Assembly (NCBI RefSeq): GCF_035083965.1
Contig: NC_089738.1
Coordinates: 10,070,734-10,134,733, forward strand
DNA from: Branchiostoma lanceolatum
Taxonomy: Eukaryota > Chordata > Leptocardii > Amphioxiformes > Branchiostomatidae
Direction: 5' to 3'
DNA: 64,000 nucleotides
A program made the position numbers and the translations under genes. Positions 37,584 through 48,392 of the stretch are shown in pieces. Positions within the stretch are counted from its first letter, which is position 1. The number at the start of each line of letters is the position of its first letter. A model generated the notes under the pieces. The model was not told where the DNA came from. It searched no databases and saw nothing but the letters and a program-made list of their open reading frames with translations.

Positions 37584-39899
37584 CGTACAGTCCTCACGTA
37601 CTTCTGGAACAAGAGTTGCTTGTGAGAAATACTCCCCCGTCGCCTGCTATCTTAGAATCCAGCCAGTACAACATTCCTCTCTCTGATATGCCCTTCCTCT
37701 AGCCATATATAGTTGTCGGCGTTTTTACGCGTTGTTCTGTCTATACTTGACAGCGGCTCTTTTGACCTAAGCTGTAAAACTACAATATGAACGGTTTGGC
37801 TGAGGGCCCATTTACTTAAGTGTAGAGGTAGTAAAAGATAGTCGAAGTATATGCTAGGCGCGCTGCGCCCACTGAAGGTATTGAGTCCAATTAACGACAT
37901 GTACTCAACAGTTGTCGTCCATGTGGGGCTCGTATCAGAGTTGGTTATCTCGGCAAACAGAAGTTGCTATGTGTGTAAAACGTCAGGGGGTAAAGGTCGA
38001 GTGCTACCTTGGTAACATAACAGTCTACCGTGGTTTGGCCGGGCTCTCTTCGAGGCAGAAGGGGCTTTCCACCGCCGGGGTAATCTCTGGCACCCGGTAC
38101 GGTCATTAGTCGTCCGCAAAAGATAACCCAAGCGGCAGAGAGCTTCGTCAGCCCCGAAGAAAGCTTAGCCTATCCACGATAGACACGGATGCCAGTATAC
38201 TACCTAGGTAGCTCAGAGGTCACGAACTTTGGTCAATGGACTTTTTTACGGCCACAAAGAATCTCAAACCTCAGTGACTTATTTTTCTCAAAGAGCATAC
38301 ATGTATTTAGCTACTTTGAGATCGTGACTTTTAAACCACAATCCTCAGTGTACGACGACTTTCGGTACGTCTTGAATATTTCATGGCGCGCTAATATATA
38401 CTAGTAAGCTACTGTGCTGCAACGTGGCTTCCGTGAGTAGAGGTGGAACGTTTCAGATCATGAAAAACGACAACATCGGAAGCAATTTCACCCTTTTCTA
38501 CCAAAAAAGCACATAAACAAAATACATGTTTCGACAGGCAGATACAGACGATATAGCGATATGGCATTATCTATATTTTCTATTGTCGCTGTCGTAGTCA
38601 ACACAGACCGAAAACTATGGGTGCGGCTTCAGTTATAGAAAAACACAACATGATGATGGTATGCCTATACAGCGAGCCAGAAAGATACAACATTTCAAAT
38701 GTTTGGAAATTACAAGCCAAGAAATAGGGTTTGTGTTTTGGGCTAGATGTTCTATTACATAGGGCACAACAGGTGTAATAATTCAATGTAAATCGATTAT
38801 AAGTCAGAAACGTAAACATGTTAACATTCTAAAGACCACAAAGACCAAAGATTCAGAAATGCTGGACTTACCGGTACATGTAGTAGGAAGAATTAACGAC
38901 AGTACTCTCAACAGGTGTGTTCGCGAAACACCTGTTCACTCTAAGTGTTGCCCTCCCTCTTATTGCGTGTCAGCGGAACTTATAAAAATCAAGCAAATCT
39001 CGTATCCTCTGGAACGCACGCATTTAGACACGCGACATACGGGTCATGTAGATGTTATGTTTACCGACTGTCACTGTTTCAATTTTTCAAACTCTTGTTT
39101 GGGGGCAACTGTCAATATTAGTCCCATGCGGGGGTGTGGGGTGTGGGAGGGGTAAGTTACAGGGATTCCCCTTATGATAAACGTCTCGTACTATTTCATG
39201 ATATCGCCTTAAACCTGAAGGTATATATTGAGCATAGACTGCATTTTCAAAGCATTTCAAACATAGAAAAGCTAGTACGAAACGTTAAAAACATTTGTAT
39301 TCAATCATTTGGTTCCTATCCAACATATCCCCCCAAACTAATACCCATATAAGCTTTTTGACCGGCCAAAACCATGAAATTTGTAATTTTCAACGCCGTT
39401 TAACGTAAAAACGTTTTTAAGTTAAAAAGGCATTTTTGGGGGGTCTCAACATAAAGTTACACGTTTAGTGGCTTCCAAAGTATAGCATTTTGTAACTCAG
39501 TTGAAATAACAAACGATTGTTGAAAACTTCCGTCAAGACCATACCACACAAAATTTTTGCTGAGAAAAGTTCCAAACATTTTGCACGATCCCGGCTTGTA
39601 TTCTCCAAAATAACGTATACCGACACATTGTGTACGTATCCGTGTGTAGGGTGGCCATACCTACCAGCTGTCACTAGAAAAGGTACATGGCCCAAACAAT
39701 AGACGATGTGTGGATATTAGTTTGATGTGTTTTCGTTAGAACGTAAATTGGCCGGAAGGCATTTGAGGGCTGAGTCAACATGCTAGTCGCTCTTTAACCG
39801 TGAGAGATTTCAGCTTTGGTAATGTCACGACGTTTTTTTTGTTGTTGCACGATTTTAGCGATGATTTTAGAAAACCGTGGCGTCGTGTTTTGCGTAATG

Positions 39900-40135
39900 G
39901 CAGGGTGTTTGGCCCAGAAATCCTGGGTCTCCTGACTTGTCCCGTTGACGTTGTGCCATCGGGAAATTCACTTTATTTCCTCACTTCCCTCAGGTGGAAA
40001 CGAGTACCTAGCTTCGGTTAGGGACGTCCCTAGGATAGGACGTAAAATTGAGGTCCCGTGTTTGACTGAGAGCCACACTTCTTAAAAAAAAGATAGGGGT
40101 CCTTCCCGGTGTGAGTGAATCAAATATATCTGTCC
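39900..40135 (+). mobile_element. Diverged SINE / family B copy
   Basis: CCTGGGTCTCCTGACTTG, TGACGTTGTGCCATCGGGAA and TTTCCTCACTTCCCTCAGG follow the body of the SINE at 34375; GAGTACCTAGCTTCGGTTAG, CCCGTGTTTGA and AGATAGGGGTCCTTCCCGG follow family B at 15186. This copy links the two, suggesting families B and SINE are one long element. Confidence 0.6.
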
Positions 40136-40600
40136 GGATATGCAGTTTGTACTCCTCAGTACAAACTTGGTGTATTATTACGCCACGGGGCAGTTTACCG
40201 GATACACAACACAAACAAACAAACAAACAAACCGGCCTTTGACAAGGATGTAGGAAAACTTTTTCCGTTACACGTCAGCTGAAATTTGTACCACACATTT
40301 TTGACTGTCACACAAATGTCAACTTGCCGACGTACTTGTATGTGACACGGGCTTAACAAACATGTCGGTATATGGGCAAGAAAGCATTTTTGGCACGGAT
40401 TTTGAAGTCTACAGAGGAAATATACAAAAGAAAGTGTACCAAATGTATATTGGCATGTGCCTGTGGCTAGTACTGCTGCAGTTCTGTACATTGTCTGCCG
40501 GTGGCGCCACCTGAAAATCAGTTCTCAACTATTGCATGTACATGACGTTACTATTATGCAAATTGTATACGTAAAGTGAAATAAAAATGACTGAAATCAT

Positions 40601-40627
40601 TTTATTTTGCTTTTGTTTTATTTTATT
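40601..40627 (-). terminator. Clustered polyadenylation signals for the EPSTI1-like gene
   Basis: TTTATT occurs at 40601, 40617 and 40622 on the plus strand, i.e. three AATAAA hexamers on the minus strand about 870 bp past the stop at 41490. Placement fits a 3' UTR end; it is inferred without transcript data. Confidence 0.45.
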
Positions 40628-41489
40628 TGGGGATATTTATTGTTTTGCCATCGCCTTCCTTTTACTGTTAAGAAACAATAAATCTTTCTCAACACAAAGA
40701 GCAGACACGGTCATGTACAAAATATTCACCTTTATTAGAAACATTTTTCTCATAGACGTCTAATTTTTGCACCCATGTTCAATTAAGTCATATGAATTTA
40801 CAACTGCCAATTATGAGGTGTATTGCCTTAGAATAACAAGGGTGAAATCTTAAAATTTTGCGACCTACTGTGGGTAGAGTGGTAGGAAGTGAGTGGGAAG
40901 ATGACCCCAAAGGTCAGAATTGATGGCAAGGCAGGTAGTACAGCTCAGAAGTGGTAGAACTACATGTAGTTATCAGACATGGCAGTCCTGGCAATCAAAT
41001 ACAGGCTACTACTACCTTAAGCTTCGGTGAGTCTGGCAAATCTGTGTGTGCATTGAATTATGTTCATAAATCTATGATTATGTAATCAGTGTGTGTTGAC
41101 AGCCATTCCATAGAGTAAGGGCACATAGTGCAGTCAGTCAGTTCAGCAATGAACAATTCAAAGGGTTACATCACTGGCAAGCTTTACTCTTATATTACAC
41201 CTCAAGAAGATACTTTTTGCTATCCTGAAAGAACATTCAACAATACATGTACTCTAAGGCACTTGCACAATATTACAAATCAATCCACTGCTTTAAAACT
41301 TGTCAAACACTTTGCAAAATATTGTTCTTTTACGTCTTATCAAAGCCATTTAAAAGGTTCTGAAACTAATCATCTCTTTGAAGACAACAGCGGCAGAGGG
41401 GCTAAAGAAAAGTACTTGACAAGCTAAAAGATGTAACACTTGATAATGCTGTTTCCTAGTCAATGACAATTATATCAATACAGAATACA

Positions 41490-44178
41490 CTAAACTCTAA
41501 GTAAGGCAATAGCTTCGTCCAAGTCACCATCAGCACTTTGTAAGATTTCTGACAACATTTGTACATCGTAGTTTGGGTAAAGGTCACGTAGTTCTGCTAG
41601 TGGATTTTCCTCCTCCTCAAAACCTTCCTCCTCCTGCTCCTCTTTTACTACTTCCTTGCTGCCATGGCTGTCTCCTATAGGCAGAGATGGCATTGATTAT
41701 TTTTCTAGCATGTACAACACAACAAACAAATTCTACAACTTAGTAAATTTGCACTGGTAAAATTGTGATTGAATATTGTGCTTACTGTGGTCTGCCCAGT
41801 ATCCTGTGGTCCCCTAGAACCTTGGACATTAGAGTTTGTGTTATACTGACTAACAAAAACCTACCTGCAGTACTCTTGACACCTGCACGAGGTCTCCCTC
41901 TCCTCTGTTGTGCCTCCAGTCTATCCAGAAAAGCCTGATTCTTTCTGTAGGAGTGAAAACAAGTGTCATTAGTACATGATACATGGTACTCCTATAACAT
42001 CTTCAGCAATTACCTCTATCATCAATGTGTATTTAACATTTCTGTACAATCTGTATCTGTATCTGTATATAGCCAGTATAAACACCATTAGGCGTAACAC
42101 ACCAGCTTATGACATGGAATAATCCCTTGTCATCTAGGAAAGAAACATACTGGAATCTTACTTCCTGCCCTAAGGAATAAAATGTGGTGTAAAGTTTAAA
42201 ACCAGTCCATCATATAACAGTCAAGTTACAACACTTACTGCCTGTGGTCTTCTGCCAACCTCTTTTCCCTTTCCTTGTTCTCTTTTTTCTGTCTTACTTC
42301 TTTCTTCTGAGCCTGTGACGAGATGAAAAATAAAGAACATCTTCTTCTACACATGTATGTACGAAAGACGCTTTGGACGGTATACATAAAATGTGAATCA
42401 AGCAACACATAGATAAACAAACAAACAAATGGATATTTACATAACTGCAGTATCTTCTTGGTAGCTTATGTTCTGTGAATCATTGTGTTACACTATAATT
42501 GATTCTCCATATTCAACCCTTCTGTGAACTATGTACTGTTGGTTTCATTGCTATGCAGTGCCATACAATTCTGTAAGGTGGGGCTCCTGCACTACAACAT
42601 AGGACAAAACAGTTGAATATCCCCACTTTCCTACCTGTCCTCTGTAGTAGTCCTTCTTCATTTGTATTTGTTTATCCTCCTGTTGTTTCTGGGTTTGTCT
42701 ATACTGTTCTCTCTTGTCCTGTCGACATAGACAATACAAAATCAGTTTCTTTCGGCAACAAATGATGTATAGCAGAAAAGCACTGGTTTGACTTGGAGGC
42801 CCTTTGAAAATATCAACGTCAGAAAAAAGAATGGCAAACATAAATTGTGAGAATGCTCTTTGCTGCACTGTCACCAAACATTTTAAGAAGCTGAACTCAC
42901 CTTCATGTTCATCCTTTGCCTTCTGTTCTCCTGTTCTTGTTGTCTTCTGACTTCATCTTCAGGTATGTTTGGTCCACCTGTATATTCAAAATAGGCTCAC
43001 TAGATCTTCTCGTACACTTAGAACATCAAATTATAAAAAGATTTGAAATCAATGTAATGCTTCACTCAAAATTTCATCCCTCACCCTAGCTCTTTTGAAT
43101 TTTTCTACAGACTCTTCTTGCATATGTAGCAAAACAATTGAAAAAGAAAAAATATGACTCACCCACAGTACCGACATAGGAGAAGTTTGCAGGTCTTCTG
43201 CTCTCTTTGTGCTTCTGGTAGGCTTCTAGCTCTTTCTGACCTTCTGTTGGTGTGAATATAGAGAAGACAGATTGTGACAAAGAACTTTATTGGATGAGAA
43301 TTGTAACAGGTGCAATGTAATATTCGCAACTTGTACATGCTTGGCAATTGAACTATTACTAATACCAAACTATTTTAAAGACCTCATCTACTTTGAAAAT
43401 AATAGTAAGACAATCTAATTATGCAATCTAGTTTGAATTTTATACAGTAGTCAATGCAAAACGTTTACACAACAAGACAAGACGCAGTATACTATTAGTT
43501 TATAAATCTTACGTTTTAAGACACTTTGCCTTTTCTTCTCATTTGGTACCACCAAGGTGTAACCGTCACCCCTGTAAAATGAACATAAAAATTCGTATGA
43601 TTCATTTGTATAATATTATGCAATCAATAGAGGCTTAAATGTGTCACATCAGTTTCACCAAAATTAAATGTGTGACATTAGTTGATTAGCATAAATCTTG
43701 TAATATTTCAAACAGACTTTGGACTTTCCTGACCCCACATTATGCAACGGATGAGACAGTCAAACTGTTTTACAAAATTAATCTGGTTTGGTCAGCTGAT
43801 CTGAAACTAAGACAACAACGACAACACGCATTGAATTGCCTCTAATAAGCAACAACAGAAATCTATGAGTATGTATACACATTTTATTTCATAACTTCTG
43901 AAACCGGTAATATTTTCATACCTTTTGAATCTCTCTTCGGGGATTGCGTTGCCGTTCCCCTCGGTCTGTCCAGTAGCGCCCTGCTGTCCAGTTCCTCCGG
44001 TAGTCTTGTCCCTCGGTCTAGCCCCCTGTCCGAGGTCGATGTCTCGGTAGCTCGGCCCCTGGTTACCAGTCGCCCCCCTCCCCCTTCCCCTCCCACCGCC
44101 ACGACCAGGACTCGTCCCTTCCATACCCGGACGCTGTTGTTTAGCGTTTGCAGGCCGTACGGTAAATGATCGACTCAT
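41490..44178 (-). CDS. EPSTI1: Epithelial-stromal interaction protein 1 (EPSTI1)-like, with C-terminal CUE-like domain
   Basis: In vertebrates EPSTI1 is interferon-induced and tied to immune and stromal responses; its biochemistry is poorly defined. Minus-strand exons: 43922-44178, 43513-43571, 43163-43243, 42901-42977, 42635-42718, 42239-42312, 41865-41944, 41490-41674. Phases close at every junction (897 nt, 298 residues). The start is the ATG at 44178 (MSRSFTVRPANAKQQRPGME). The N-terminus is RGG-rich (GRGGGRGRGRG). Then come GDGYTLVVPNEKKRQSV and ELEAYQKHKESRRPA, matching the EPSTI1 YTLIAPN and LEKWKEQ regions, then charged coiled-coil exons, then NQAFLDRLEAQQRRG (EPSTI1 has NNAFLDRL). 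After that an acidic linker leads to LRDLYPNYDVQMLSEILQSA...DEAIALL, a CUE-like ubiquitin-binding fold that human EPSTI1 lacks as far as I recall. A tandem paralogue lies upstream at 45472-47165. Confidence 0.85.
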
Positions 44179-44345
44179 CTCCAACCTTTTGTGGGCCCCG
44201 AAAAGCGGAACAGAAACTATGACTGGACAGTTTCGGTGCCAAACTGGTTTGTTTACATTTTGTATGACGCCATCTTGAAAGTTTGGGAAAGTACCGAGTA
44301 CCCATAATGCACCGCGCGGGTCACCACAGCAGGTGTTTCAACCAA
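44179..44345 (-). promoter_or_regulatory. EPSTI1-like 5' flank, duplicated upstream of the paralogue
   Basis: The blocks CAGTTTCGGTG, TTTGTTTACA, GAAAGTACCG and GGTCACCACAGCAGGTG have counterparts in the same order upstream of the paralogue at about 47270-47385 (AAGTTTGGAAAGTACCGGG, CAGCACAACAGGTG). The copied region therefore includes leader and proximal promoter. No TATA box is obvious. Confidence 0.6.
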
Positions 44346-44878
44346 TGTTTCCAAGCACGCAACAAATTTTGAAAAGATCTTCGTATCGCAATAGTTACAA
44401 CGTTTTGAGACTTTCCTTAGCTGTATCCCACGATAATTCTTCACCAGACTTCTTTGGTTGCTCAAAAAATAGTAGAATTTTCCTAAATGAGGCGAATAAT
44501 CATTGCCAAAGGAGTTAGCCATTGAGGTAACGTTACGTACCTTGTTTGCAAATCTGTATCTCTTTTGCCGGTTATATGAAACTCTTGTGAAAAATTACCC
44601 ATTCCAATTAATAAATTCTCAGAGCGTTTTGGAATTTCTAGTTTTTGCACGGGATAGAGTTGGGGAGTAAAATATCATGTATATTCTCGCAGGTGTTGGC
44701 TTTATTGTGTGTGTTTTTTTCAGTTCATGTAAAAACTTCTGTAACGTTAAAGTATAACGGAAAATGTTATACATAGTCGTCCTAAGTGCAATTTCCATCG
44801 CCTCATGATCCATCCTTGTGCATCACCATATGCAAAAAGTAGACGGTAACATTTTCACACTTATTACGCAAATCAAAT

Positions 44879-44884
44879 TTTATT
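44879..44884 (-). terminator. Candidate polyadenylation signal for the EPSTI1 paralogue
   Basis: TTTATT on the plus strand is AATAAA on the minus strand, about 590 bp beyond the paralogue stop at 45472 and before the next gene's 5' flank. Plausible, not proven. Confidence 0.4.
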
Positions 44885-45471
44885 GTATTGTATTAGATAC
44901 AACAGTACTCTTTCAGTAATATCAAATATACAGCAAGACCAAATCTTACAATTTTACACTGGCAAGCACATTTGCTGGAGGATTTTTGAATGAAACAGAG
45001 TTTCCCATGCCTGCTGATATATGTACACACTTCCTTGTATCTATTAGCTAACGTTAGCATAATTATTGTTTAGTGTTTTAAAGTTGGCAAAAACTTTCAT
45101 GCCCATTCATGTTATACTCTGATTGTACAGTTCTATGTTGTATCTTGAAACTGAATCACATCAACTGATGTCATTCTTTGTAAGAATTATACATTGATCC
45201 GGCAAATAATTTTTCTGATAGGTGTTTTTTTACATAGTAAGTTTTAACTTTGTATAAATGCCATGCACCTAGGTGCACAGTGCACGTGGTAGTCATATTG
45301 TACGCTTTCAAACTTGTGAGAAGACACTTGACTATATATATATATATGCTAGCTGTTTCTAATTCTACATTGTAAAGTCAAATCCACGCTAATCCTATGC
45401 AGCAGGCAGAACAATTCCAGATTCCCATGCATAAATAAAGGCCAAACAGAGAAACAAACAAAAAACGAACT

Positions 45472-47165
45472 TTACCAAAAATAATCATTCTCCTCGTCAA
45501 TTTCATCAACGGCGTCATCTACATTAAAATCATGTCTTTCTAAGATCTCTCTCAACTCCTGATCACTTGGGTACAACGTCGCACCATATCGACGATGAAA
45601 CTCGCCGATGGCATCGTCTCCTCTCTTCCTCTTCTCCTCCTTCTTCTTCTGTAGCCGTTCCTGCCGCTCTTTCTCATCAATTTCACCAGCGGCATCATCT
45701 ACATTAAAATCAGTTCTTTCTAAGATTTCTGTTAACTCCTGTACATCATAGCTGGGGTATTTATGATGTAAATCGTCGAGGGCATCGTCCTCCCTCTGCT
45801 TCTTCTCCTCCTTCTTTTCCTTTTCCTTCTGCTCCCACCATGTCAGCTTCTGGTTCAGCTTCTGGTCATGATCATCATCTTCATCAGAATTGTAGACAGA
45901 AATGGCAGACTTATTTTCGTTGCATGCATATGGTCACACATATCAATTTATCGCAATCAACATGAAGTCGGATGGAGAACTATTCCACAACGCATGTCGC
46001 CAAAAATTAAAACAATGCAAATTGGATCCGATTAAAAGTAGTTTCGGTAGGTAGGGATTCTCTCTTTCTTCCCCTTTTATTTATAGGTTTTGACCGAAAT
46101 TATAAAGAAATAAAGTTTAGCATTGCAAAACTAGAATGCATCAGGACGATAGCATGTTCATCAATAACATCATGTTGTATTTGTTCAGATATACATCGGA
46201 CAAGCCCAAGTATATTGATAAACTGATCAAAGAAGTACAATGTTTACTACACGTTCCTTCATCAACTGTTCAAGACCTTAATCTGTTAACTAAGATATCG
46301 ATGTCAGATCGAAAATTTTATAAATTTAAACATTGCAGCTGCCCCTTGCTTGCGGTCGACAAAAAAGGCTAGGGTCGGCAGGTTTTTGCTATGGTCGGTC
46401 GGGTAACCGGAAACACAATATTGTTTCCTGGGCCAAATTTCTAAGTAAATATTTAAACAACTGAAAAATAGCCTAATTCTGGTAAATTTTAACTAAATCA
46501 TTGAATGATAAATCTTTACAGCATTTCCTATTTGCTTGTTGGAAATGCGGCTGTTTCATTCGAAAATTAAACTACAACATCAAATTCAAGGTTGGCCATT
46601 TACAGACGTAAATCATGGACCAGCCCGAGAAAAGATTGACATACCGTATCGGCGTATGTACGTAAAACCCACCTTTCAAACTGTAGCATTTTCCGTAGTC
46701 TTCTCTGTAGCCACCGAAATAGCCTCCTCCATAGTCCCCTCTGTAGCCCCCTCCGGAGCGTCCTTTGTAGCCGCCTCCATAGGCTTCTCCGTAGCCTCCG
46801 TCATAGCCACTCCCATAGCCTCCTCCAAAGTCCCGTCTGTAGCTCCCTCCGGATCGTCCTTCGTAGCCACCTCCATAGTCCCCTCTGTAGGCTTCACCGT
46901 AGCCTACTTCATAGCCATGACCACCTCCATAGCCCCCTTCGGATCGTCCTTTGTAGCCGCCTCCATAGTCCCCCCTGTAGGCTGCACCATAGGCTTGTTG
47001 ACCAGTAGGTGTTTGGTTCCCCTGTTGTACGGTCCCGTCCCTCGGTCTACCTCCCTGCCCGAGGTAACTCTGCCCTTGCACGTTACCGGACGTCCCCCTC
47101 CCCTTTCTCCCTCCCCTACCCCTTCTCTCCCCCCTTCCGCCGCCGCCAGGACTCGTTAAATCCAT
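45472..47165 (-). CDS. Diverged tandem paralogue of the EPSTI1-like gene: Gly/Tyr/Arg repeat plus two CUE-like segments
   Basis: Proposed exons on the minus strand: 46673-47165 and 45472-45878 (900 nt, 299 residues, phase 1 junction). Exon 1 aligns with EPSTI1-like exon 1 (MDLTSPGGGGRGERRGRG against MEGTSPGRGGGRGRGRG, then LGQGGRPRDGT against LGQGARPRDKT). It then expands into repeats of the GGYRGDYGGGYKGRSGGGYG kind, about 100 residues rich in Gly, Tyr and Arg. At the position of the EPSTI1-like start codon the paralogue has ATA, so the next ATG (47165) is used here. Exon 2 is Lys/Glu-rich with two segments ALDDLHHKYPSYDVQELTEI and EFHRRYGATLYPSDQELREI, each followed by LER.DFNVDDA, resembling the CUE-like end of EPSTI1. 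The middle coiled-coil exons appear lost. The donor at 46672 (GTGGGT) and acceptor at 45879 are usable but not strong. Expression is unproven; it could be a decaying copy. Confidence 0.6.
46025..46440 (+). repeat. Repeat related to the 29278 TIR element
   Basis: GTAGGTAGGGATTCTC at the left and GTCGGTCGGGTAACCGG, AACACAA and TTTCCTGGGCC at the right match parts of the element at 29278-29645. It sits in the proposed intron of the EPSTI1 paralogue; ends are not well defined. Confidence 0.45.
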
Positions 47166-48392
47166 CCCTGCGGGCGATGTTGCTTGACGTTCGTGCGTCA
47201 CACGGTGCCCGATCAACTTATCTCGACCCTTTTGTATGGGTACTGATAGGGTACTGAATATTTGGCGCGATAGTTTCGGTGGAGGCCTGCTTTGTTTACA
47301 GCATGAGTAACGTCACTAGGAAGTTTGGAAAGTACCGGGCGGGGCTCACCCACGATGCAACGCGCGAGTCAGCACAACAGGTGGGCAAAACGTTAGTGGG
47401 CAAAGGAAAATTTCCGGAGCGGCGGACACAAATGTTTCTAATGATGGACAGAATGTCTAGGCAACATCTATTTGATATCATAGGGTAGTTGTTTTGTTGT
47501 ATCTATAACAGTGCGCGTCGCCTGTAGAAACCATCTCTTATCAAGTTTTGAAACTTCTGATCATCTGTCGGCTTCTTGTAAGGTAGTTTTCGTGACGCTG
47601 CCAATGTCACGTAATTACAGCAATATTATTGTCATTTGTACGGAGACTGCCGATGGTGCAACTCTACTGTCCTGGACGTGCTATGGTCTTTTTCATTACG
47701 CAATCTTCAGTTGTACGGAGACTGCCGATGGTGCAACACTGCTCATTAAACTCTATAGAAATAATTCAAACTTAATCTGTGCCAACACTGCTGTAGCAGT
47801 TTGTTTTATTCGTATACGTAAAATCCAACAGACATTTCATTTGTCCGTTTACAATATGGCTGAGCAACGCACCCTTGCTAACACAATGAAAGTGAAAATA
47901 ATCAATCTCAATAAAGTGCAACAGTGAACAGTAGCAGCAAATGGCAGACACGTTTCCTAGATATACGGCAAGGAACAGTTCCGATTCAATGTTTGATTTT
48001 GTCACAAAAAAAACTCTAGTCCCATCCGACTGAAGACTTAAATGCCCCATTTTGTTGTAGGATATCGGTAATAATGACATGTCTTTTTTTCTTGTCTGTA
48101 AATTCCTAGATATGTAAAGTTTTCTATGTACTTGTGACATTACATTAACTAATTTTCATTATATGAAATACCTTATCACCTAGCCTTACCCTCTGTCTTC
48201 CCGAAAAGTACTCTCTAATCTATATGTTTAGCTTTACCTTACTCTTTATTACTTATATGTACACATAAAAGCCTAGTTACTCATTGGAATTGCTCAGCTG
48301 ATTAAACAATTGAATCCTGATCATTCTGTTGATGAGCACATGACAGTCAGTGGTCATTCATAAAACAGTCCCTCCCCTACCATTTTTCATAT
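47166..48392. other. Intergenic region between the paralogue and the SPMIP3-like gene
   Basis: Contains the duplicated promoter of the EPSTI1 paralogue (to about 47400), a 75-bp direct duplication with TGTACGGAGACTGCCGATGG at 47637 and 47712, and the probable 3' UTR of the SPMIP3-like gene with an AATAAA on the minus strand at 48245-48250. Open frames at 47511-47927 and 47772-48140 look spurious. Confidence 0.55.

Larger units (their letters stand above)
37584..41489. other. Intergenic region between the BOK-like and EPSTI1-like genes
   Basis: Upstream flank of the BOK distal exon and downstream flank of the EPSTI1-like gene (both minus strand). A family B/SINE-like copy lies at about 39900-40135. 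Short open frames (for example 38859-39155, 39465-39702) have no splice context or recognisable domain. The segment from about 40630 to 41489 is probably EPSTI1-like 3' UTR. Confidence 0.55.

Noticed and set aside
46536-47159. Plus-strand 207-codon Ala/Ser/Val frame
   Set aside because: Antisense shadow of the Gly/Tyr/Arg repeat exon, whose minus-strand frame aligns with the EPSTI1-like paralogue.
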